From Gammaproteobacteria bacterium (GTDB taxonomy: Bacteria; Pseudomonadota; Gammaproteobacteria; JALTLT01): a stretch of DNA of 11,412 nt. Every line of letters begins with the position of its first letter. Within the stretch, counting starts at the first letter, position 1. The notes beneath the pieces were generated by a model that saw only the letters and a program-made list of their open reading frames with translations, had not been told where the DNA came from and searched no databases. This document shows, one piece after another, positions 8,770-11,412 of the stretch. The DNA is taken from positions 1-11,412 of the forward strand of contig JALTLT010000324.1 in the NCBI GenBank assembly GCA_027001815.1, written 5' to 3'. A program made the translations under genes and the position numbers.

Positions 8770-8775
8770 TATAAT
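8770..8775 (+). promoter_or_regulatory. Consensus -10 box upstream of lysC
   Basis: A perfect TATAAT at 8770-8775 follows the alaS stop by about 35 bases. The -35 region is weak: TGGTGA at 8747-8752 would give a 17-base spacer. The predicted start is near 8782, so the transcript would run straight into the stem-loops at 8792-8834. Confidence 0.5.
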
Positions 8776-8781
8776 CGCCCG

Positions 8782-8834
8782 CCTTGCGTGGCGTTACTCC
8801 GCGCGACCGTAACGGGCCCGGCATGGGCCTTTTT
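8782..8834 (+). ncRNA. Candidate lysC leader attenuator or very short RNA
   Basis: From the predicted start, CGTTAC (8792-8797) pairs with GTAACG (8809-8814). Directly next, GGCCC (8815-8819) pairs with GGGCC (8825-8829), followed by five T (8830-8834). This would yield a terminated RNA of about 50 bases, or a leader whose read-through is needed to express lysC 80 bases further on. No lysine riboswitch architecture fits; the leader is far too short. A TTG-started 18-codon frame here has no Lys or Thr codon run and no Shine-Dalgarno. Confidence 0.35.
8815..8834 (+). terminator. Rho-independent terminator-like hairpin before lysC
   Basis: GGCCC / GGGCC with loop GGCAT is followed immediately by TTTTT. 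The stem is short (5 bp) but all G-C. It may end alaS transcription, the short RNA from 8782, or both. A further 9-bp stem with one G-T wobble (8856-8864 with 8876-8884) follows inside the lysC leader. Confidence 0.55.
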
Positions 8835-8913
8835 GCTTGATGGCCGGATGCGGGAAGAGGGTGGAGATTCGTTCGCCATCCTCTCCGCGTCCCACTGGAG
8901 TTGACTGACGGCG

Positions 8914-10149
8914 ATGGCCATTATCGTACAGAAGTATGGCGGCACCTCGGTGGGCAGTGTCGAGCGCATCGAACACGTGGCCGAGAAGGTGACCAGTTGG
9001 CGCGAACGCGGCTACGATGTGGTGGTGGTGGTCTCCGCCATGAGCGGTGAGACCAATCGTCTGATCGAACTGGCCAGGCAGATCGATGCCAGCCCTCCGC
9101 CCCGCGAACTCGATGTCCTGCTCTCCACCGGGGAGCAGGTGACCATCGCCCTGCTAAGCATGGCGCTGGAGAAACGGGGCTGTCCGGCGAGATCCTACAC
9201 CGGCGCGCAGGTGCAGATCCTCACCGACTCCGCCCACAACAAGGCGCGGATCCGCGACATCGACGACGAGCGGATCCATCGCGACTTGGAACAGGGCCGG
9301 GTAGTGGTGGTCGCCGGCTTCCAGGGGGTGGACGAAGAGGGCAACATCACCACCTTGGGCCGGGGAGGCTCCGATACCACGGCGGTGGCCCTGGCCGCCG
9401 CGCTGAAGGCGGAGGAGTGCCAGATCTACACCGACGTGGACGGGGTCTACACCACCGATCCCCGGGTGGTGCCGGAGGCCCGTCGCCTCGAGCGGATCAC
9501 CTTCGAGGAGATGCTCGAACTGGCCAGCCTCGGCTCCAAGGTGCTGCAGATCCGTTCGGTGGAGTTTGCCGGCAAGTACAACGTGCCGCTTCGCGTCCTC
9601 TCCAGTTTCGAAGAGGGCGAGGGCACACTGATCACCTACGAGGTAGAGGGTATGGAACAAGCGGTCATCTCCGGCATCGCCTTCAACCGGGACGAGGCCA
9701 AGCTCACGGTGCTCGGTGTCCCCGACCAGCCCGGTGTGGCATCGGCCATCCTGGGGCCGATCGCCGACGCCAACATCGAAGTGGACATGATCATCCAGAA
9801 CGTGGCGGAGGACTCCACCACCGATTTCACCTTCACCGTGCACCGCAACGACTACGACAAGGCGATGGTGCTGTTGCGGAACTTTGCCAGGGAGGTGGGT
9901 GCCAAAGAGGTCACCGGTGACAACCGCATCGCCAAGATCTCGCTGGTGGGGGTGGGGATGCGTTCCCACGCCGGCATCGCGGCCACCATGTTTCGCGCCC
10001 TGGCCGAGGAGGGAATCAACATCCAGATGATTTCCACATCTGAAATAAAGATTTCCGTCGTGGTGGACGAAAAATATCTGGAGCTGGGCGTCCGTGCGCT
10101 GCACGAGGCGTTCGCTCTGGACAAGGACCCGAAGCAGGAGACGGCGTAG
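8914..10149 (+). CDS. lysC: Aspartokinase (aspartate kinase, LysC-type, two ACT domains)
   Basis: It phosphorylates aspartate, the first step to lysine, threonine, methionine and diaminopimelate. The 411-aa product has the mono-functional alpha-subunit length of Pseudomonas and Corynebacterium enzymes rather than the longer E. coli LysC. The kinase domain has KYGGTS (7-12), SAMSGETNRL (41-50), TLGRGGSDTTA (147-157) and TDVDGVYTTDPR (173-184). ACT domain 1 spans roughly 264-330 (VLGVPDQPGVASAI) and ACT domain 2 roughly 343-411 (SLVGVGMRSHAGIAATMF), the usual seat of Lys/Thr feedback. GGAG at 8897-8900 is 13 bases from the ATG, so the start signal is mediocre. An internal start at 9652 would give a beta subunit. 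The gene order alaS-lysC-csrA is conserved in many gammaproteobacteria. Confidence 0.96.
   Translation: MAIIVQKYGGTSVGSVERIEHVAEKVTSWRERGYDVVVVVSAMSGETNRLIELARQIDASPPPRELDVLLSTGEQVTIALLSMALEKRGCPARSYTGAQVQILTDSAHNKARIRDIDDERIHRDLEQGRVVVVAGFQGVDEEGNITTLGRGGSDTTAVALAAALKAEECQIYTDVDGVYTTDPRVVPEARRLERITFEEMLELASLGSKVLQIRSVEFAGKYNVPLRVLSSFEEGEGTLITYEVEGMEQAVISGIAFNRDEAKLTVLGVPDQPGVASAILGPIADANIEVDMIIQNVAEDSTTDFTFTVHRNDYDKAMVLLRNFAREVGAKEVTGDNRIAKISLVGVGMRSHAGIAATMFRALAEEGINIQMISTSEIKISVVVDEKYLELGVRALHEAFALDKDPKQETA
9640..9654 (+). promoter_or_regulatory. Internal ribosome binding site and ATG for the aspartokinase beta subunit
   Basis: GAGGT (9640-9644) lies seven bases before an in-frame ATG at 9652, a better signal than the one in front of the full-length start. 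The ATG is codon 247 and begins MEQAVISGIAFNRDEAK, the position where Corynebacterium-type aspartokinases start their separate beta chain. Confidence 0.55.
9652..10149 (+). CDS. Predicted in-frame aspartokinase beta subunit (internal start)
   Basis: Translation from ATG 9652 would give a 165-aa protein made only of the two ACT domains. Alpha2-beta2 aspartokinases (for example of Corynebacterium and Bacillus aspartokinase II) use exactly such an internal start, and the beta chain forms the lysine/threonine-sensing interface. The support here is the strong GAGGT site and the position at the kinase/ACT boundary. Whether it is translated in this organism is an inference. Confidence 0.5.
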   Translation: MEQAVISGIAFNRDEAKLTVLGVPDQPGVASAILGPIADANIEVDMIIQNVAEDSTTDFTFTVHRNDYDKAMVLLRNFAREVGAKEVTGDNRIAKISLVGVGMRSHAGIAATMFRALAEEGINIQMISTSEIKISVVVDEKYLELGVRALHEAFALDKDPKQETA

Positions 10150-10169
10150 GGAGTGTCTCCTCTGATGGC

Positions 10170-10197
10170 CGGCCCTTGCGGGCCGTGGGTGCTCTTT
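10170..10197 (+). terminator. Weak terminator candidate after lysC
   Basis: CGGCCC (10170-10175) pairs with GGGCCG (10180-10185) around TTGC, 20 bases after the lysC stop. The T-run (10194-10197) is eight bases away and only four long, so it may work poorly alone. The terminator-like hairpin of repeat copy 2 follows at 10214. Confidence 0.35.
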
Positions 10198-10207
10198 TGG
10201 GAGTTAG

Positions 10208-10369
10208 CAGGATGTTGAAAAAGGCCGTCCTGGCCTTTTTCAACGCCGGAAGCCGGAAATGCGATTTCCGGCTTCCTGACGTTTTCAATGATCTTTCGTC
10301 ATTGAAAACGGCGGTGCATCCCTGCACCGCGCCACAGGCTGCCGAAAAACGGTGTTTTTCAACAGCCTG
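10208..10369 (+). repeat. Multi-hairpin MITE-like repeat, copy 2 (complete)
   Basis: A 162-bp element bounded by inverted ends CAGGATGTTGAAAAA (10208-10222) and TTTTTCAACAGCCTG (10355-10369), which match at 14 of 15 bases. TTAG flanks both sides (10204-10207, 10370-10373), a possible 4-bp target duplication. It is built of five hairpins: 10214-10244 (13 bp perfect), 10248-10276 (13 bp perfect, GCG loop), 10280-10310 (12 bp), 10311-10330 (8 bp, TCCC loop) and 10336-10368 (13 of 15 pairs). It is inverted relative to copy 1 at the window start. There is no ORF inside. The ends could be recognised by a transposase encoded elsewhere, which cannot be judged from here. Confidence 0.85.
10214..10244 (+). 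terminator. Terminator-like hairpin downstream of lysC (inside repeat copy 2)
   Basis: GTTGAAAAAGGCC pairs perfectly with GGCCTTTTTCAAC around GTCCT, with five T directly after the GGCC/GGCC core on both strands. It lies 65 bases after the lysC stop and is the likely effective end of the lysC transcript, equivalent to the 101-125 hairpin behind mutS. Confidence 0.4.
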
Positions 10370-10485
10370 TTAGACTGATTCCGGTTTCTTCTTCAATGGG
10401 TTGGGGAGATCCGGGACCTGCCCAGGTGGTCAGGGATGCCGCTCCGGCAGGAGGGGTTACGGGTTCCAGACCAGACATGGCTGGC

Positions 10486-10491
10486 TATAGT
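10486..10491 (+). promoter_or_regulatory. Possible csrA -10 box
   Basis: TATAGT within GGCTATAGT matches the -10 consensus at five of six positions; the C directly before it resembles the CTATACT form favoured by sigma S. No convincing -35 was found. The csrA leader would be about 90 bases. Confidence 0.3.
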
Positions 10492-10575
10492 TTTCGGTAG
10501 AGCGGACGATATCAACAAAAAGGTCGCGAAAAAGGCCGGATGATCGTTGTACCGGAACGTGGTGATTGAATAAGG

Positions 10576-10592
10576 CAAGGAGACAGGACATG
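10576..10592 (+). promoter_or_regulatory. csrA ribosome binding site overlapped by likely CsrA-binding GGA motifs
   Basis: AAGGAG (10577-10582) is seven bases before the ATG at 10590. Two A-N-GGA motifs lie here: AAGGA on the Shine-Dalgarno and ACAGGACATG across the start codon, close to the CsrA consensus ACARGGAUGU. Further GGA trinucleotides are at 10504-10506, 10538-10540 and 10554-10556. E. coli CsrA represses its own mRNA through such sites; the same here is inferred. Confidence 0.55.
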
Positions 10593-10799
10593 CTAATTCT
10601 GACAAGGCGCGTGGGTGAGACTCTGATGATCGGTGATGAGGTCACTGTTACCGTTCTGGGCGTGAAAGGGAATCAGGTTCGGATCGGCGTCAATGCCCCC
10701 AAAGACGTGGCGGTCCACCGCGAGGAGATCTATGAACGTATCCAGCGCGAAAAGGGTGAGGCGGCGGCCGGAAATACGGTGGCGGACACCCAGGAATAG
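10590..10799 (+). CDS. csrA: Carbon storage regulator CsrA
   Basis: CsrA (RsmA) is a dimeric RNA-binding protein that binds GGA motifs in 5' leaders to block or protect mRNAs. The product is 69 aa, slightly longer than E. coli's 61. The N-terminal strand MLILTRRVGETLMIGD and the core VRIGVNAPKDVAVHREEIYERIQ are family-typical, with the RNA-contacting R44 in VHREEI. The tail (GEAAAGNTVADTQE) is polar and variable. The frame is open upstream to a TTG at 10566, but the ATG at 10590 has the strong AAGGAG site and the standard start. It is followed by its own terminator and then by tRNA-Ser, the same order as csrA-serV in E. coli. Confidence 0.97.
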   Translation: MLILTRRVGETLMIGDEVTVTVLGVKGNQVRIGVNAPKDVAVHREEIYERIQREKGEAAAGNTVADTQE

Positions 10800-10824
10800 A
10801 CGCGTAGTGTAGCGGTATTCCCCG

Positions 10825-10863
10825 GCGCGACCGGTCTCCAGCCGGAGATCGGTCGCGCTTTTT
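10825..10863 (+). terminator. Rho-independent terminator of csrA
   Basis: A 15-bp stem with one G-T wobble (10825-10839 with 10844-10858), a four-base loop AGCC and TTTTT at 10859-10863. This is the strongest terminator in the window, 26 bases after the csrA stop. Confidence 0.92.
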
Positions 10864-10868
10864 GGGGG

Positions 10869-10897
10869 TTCCGTTTTTCTCCCCCCCTTGGTATCCT
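10869..10897 (+). promoter_or_regulatory. Possible tRNA-Ser promoter
   Basis: TATCCT (10892-10897) may be a -10, with TTCCGT (10869-10874) 17 bases upstream as a poor -35. A promoter is expected between the csrA terminator and the tRNA, but the match is weak. Confidence 0.25.
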
Positions 10898-10927
10898 TTC
10901 GACCTGCCCGAAAACGGGCCAGAACAC

Positions 10928-11018
10928 GGAGAGATGGCCGAGAGGCTGAAGGCGCTCCCCTGCTAAGGGAGTATGGGTTAAAAGCCCATCGAGGGTTCGA
11001 ATCCCTCTCTCTCCGCCA
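10928..11018 (+). tRNA. tRNA-Ser(GCU)
   Basis: A 91-base class II tRNA. The acceptor stem is GGAGAGA (10928-10934) with TCTCTCC (11008-11014), then G73 and an encoded CCA (11016-11018). The anticodon arm is CTCCC / GGGAG with loop CTGCTAA, anticodon GCT at 10962-10964, reading AGC and AGU serine codons. A long variable arm (ATGGG / CCCAT) and a T arm GAGGG-TTCGAAT-CCCTC are present. It closely resembles E. coli serV, which also follows csrA. Its 3' end is part of a 31-bp inverted repeat with the sequence downstream. Confidence 0.97.
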
Positions 11019-11070
11019 TACACAAGAAGGGGGCCGTCAGGCCCCCTTCTTGTGTATGGCGGAGAGAGAG
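11005..11070. repeat. 31-bp perfect inverted repeat embracing the tRNA 3' end
   Basis: Positions 11005-11035 are perfectly complementary to 11040-11070 around the loop GTCA. The left arm starts in the T-stem 3' strand and covers the tRNA acceptor 3' strand, the discriminator base, CCA and 17 more bases. The right arm is thus an antisense copy of the tRNA tail. Pairing breaks exactly outside these limits. Confidence 0.95.
11024..11055 (+). terminator. Terminator-like hairpin of tRNA-Ser
   Basis: The inner part of the inverted repeat, AAGAAGGGGGCC / GGCCCCCTTCTT (11024-11035 with 11040-11051), is a strong GC hairpin. The T-rich follow-on is interrupted (TTCTTGTGT), so termination is probable but not of classical form. 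It starts six bases after CCA. Confidence 0.5.
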
Positions 11071-11158
11071 ATCAGGGTCCGAGCCGGGCCCGTCTCCCAT
11101 GCGGTTCGAAGTCTCCGTCGGTGAAGAGATTGCGGAGCCTGTCGAGGGTGGTCAACCC
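11032..11158 (+). repeat. Direct repeat downstream of tRNA-Ser, unit 1
   Basis: These 127 bases are identical to 11286-11412, with a period of 254. The unit begins at GGCCGTCAGG, contains the antisense tRNA tail (11040-11070), then unknown sequence including GCGGTTCGAA (11101-11110), and a short hairpin GAGGGT / ACCCTC (11144-11160) at its edge. No convincing protein is encoded, although Arg-rich frames cross it. Confidence 0.95.
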
Positions 11159-11285
11159 TCGGAGCCCCGGGTTCGACCACGGAGGCGCGCAGCGCCGGAG
11201 TAGCGGCGACCGAAGGGAGCCAATCCCTCTCTCTCATCGTCCAGGAGGCCTCGATGGCCTGCTGGACGATTCGGTATCCGAGCGT
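11159..11285 (+). other. Spacer between the direct repeats, with a tRNA-tail fragment and hairpins
   Basis: No gene is seen. AATCCCTCTCTCTC (11222-11235) is an exact 14-base direct-orientation copy of tRNA positions 11000-11013. It is followed immediately by an imperfect hairpin, ATCGTCCAGGAGGCC (11236-11250) with GGCCTGCTGGACGAT (11256-11270), 14 of 15 pairs. A smaller hairpin GGCGC / GCGCC lies at 11184-11196. The spacer joins repeat unit 2 at 11286. Confidence 0.7.
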
Positions 11286-11412
11286 GGCCGTCAGGCCCCC
11301 TTCTTGTGTATGGCGGAGAGAGAGATCAGGGTCCGAGCCGGGCCCGTCTCCCATGCGGTTCGAAGTCTCCGTCGGTGAAGAGATTGCGGAGCCTGTCGAG
11401 GGTGGTCAACCC
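11286..11412 (+). repeat. Direct repeat downstream of tRNA-Ser, unit 2 (cut by window end)
   Basis: It is an exact copy of 11032-11158 as far as the window runs, including a second antisense tRNA tail (11294-11324). The true length and number of units cannot be seen, because the match is still perfect at the last base. Confidence 0.95.

Noticed and set aside
8782..8913. Lysine riboswitch before lysC
   Set aside because: The leader is only about 130 bases and lacks the five-helix junction layout; two simple stems and a T-run are all that is seen.
5922..8969. 1015-aa open frame antisense to alaS
   Set aside because: Although very long, it mirrors alaS codon by codon, is rich in His/Gly/Leu/Val as antisense GC-rich frames are, and shows no family motif.
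9154..10104. 316-aa open frame antisense to lysC
   Set aside because: Same explanation: shadow of a well-supported gene with biased codon use.
10730..11023. 97-aa minus-strand frame beginning MYGGERGIRTLDGLL
   Set aside because: This is the antisense reading of the serine tRNA, a well-known false protein in databases.
11075..11107. Group II intron domain V-like pairing (GAGCCG with CGGTTC)
   Set aside because: The intervening part is too short and lacks the GAAA loop and internal stem of a real domain V; no intron ORF or 5' boundary is seen.
11037..11378. Arg-rich open frames on both strands of the tRNA-tail repeats
   Set aside because: No Shine-Dalgarno or domain is visible, and the 254-bp period is not a multiple of three, so the repeat is not under coding constraint. 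The likeness to the basic Tpr peptide frame at E. coli tyrT is noted but too weak to call.

Overview
The window is a GC-rich chromosomal segment whose gene order, mutS (leftward) / pncC - thpR - recA - recX - alaS - lysC - csrA - tRNA-Ser(GCU) (rightward), is the familiar DNA-repair and translation neighbourhood of Gammaproteobacteria. Protein lengths and motifs, Shine-Dalgarno sites and the serV-like tRNA after csrA all fit that class. The GC-rich coding and the thpR insertion between pncC and recA suggest a Chromatiales-type (purple-sulfur or thiobacillus-like) lineage, but the genus cannot be read from the sequence. All eight protein genes look intact and conserved; the unusual material lies between and beside them.

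Layout. Positions 1-334 hold no gene but a chain of hairpins. The first 134 bases are one copy of a roughly 160-bp multi-hairpin, MITE-like repeat cut by the window edge, followed by a covarying relative of one of its hairpins and further dyads. mutS occupies 335-2911 on the minus strand. A 245-bp divergent gap follows, with a pncC promoter packed with dyads. pncC (3157-3645) overlaps thpR (3635-4189). A 236-bp gap carries a recA promoter without a recognisable LexA box. recA (4426-5460) overlaps recX (5457-5909) by four bases. A 192-bp gap contains a solo hairpin related to the repeat element, then comes alaS (6102-8735). A structured gap (-10 box, two stem-loops, T-run) precedes lysC (8914-10149), which has a convincing internal start for a beta subunit. 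The second, complete copy of the multi-hairpin repeat (10208-10369) lies after lysC in inverted orientation to the first. csrA (10590-10799) ends in a strong terminator, and the serine tRNA is at 10928-11018.

The last 394 bases, after the tRNA, are the oddest part. The tRNA 3' end and its trailing hairpin form a 31-bp perfect inverted repeat. Part of that palindrome belongs to an exact direct repeat of at least 127 bp, recurring after 254 bp and cut by the window end. The spacer carries a 14-base direct copy of the tRNA 3' segment. This resembles, in concept, the tRNA-tail tandem repeats behind E. coli tyrT, but with inverted tRNA tails.

Functionally, MutS (mismatch recognition), RecA (recombination and SOS) and RecX (RecA modulator) form a repair set. 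PncC recycles deamidated NMN, ThpR is an RNA 2',3'-cyclic phosphodiesterase/ligase-type enzyme, AlaS charges tRNA-Ala, LysC starts the aspartate-family amino acid pathway, and CsrA is a global post-transcriptional regulator with likely self-binding sites over its own ribosome binding site. No prophage, CRISPR array, transposase or defence gene is visible. The candidates for something undescribed are the paired multi-hairpin repeat and the tRNA-Ser tail repeat array.
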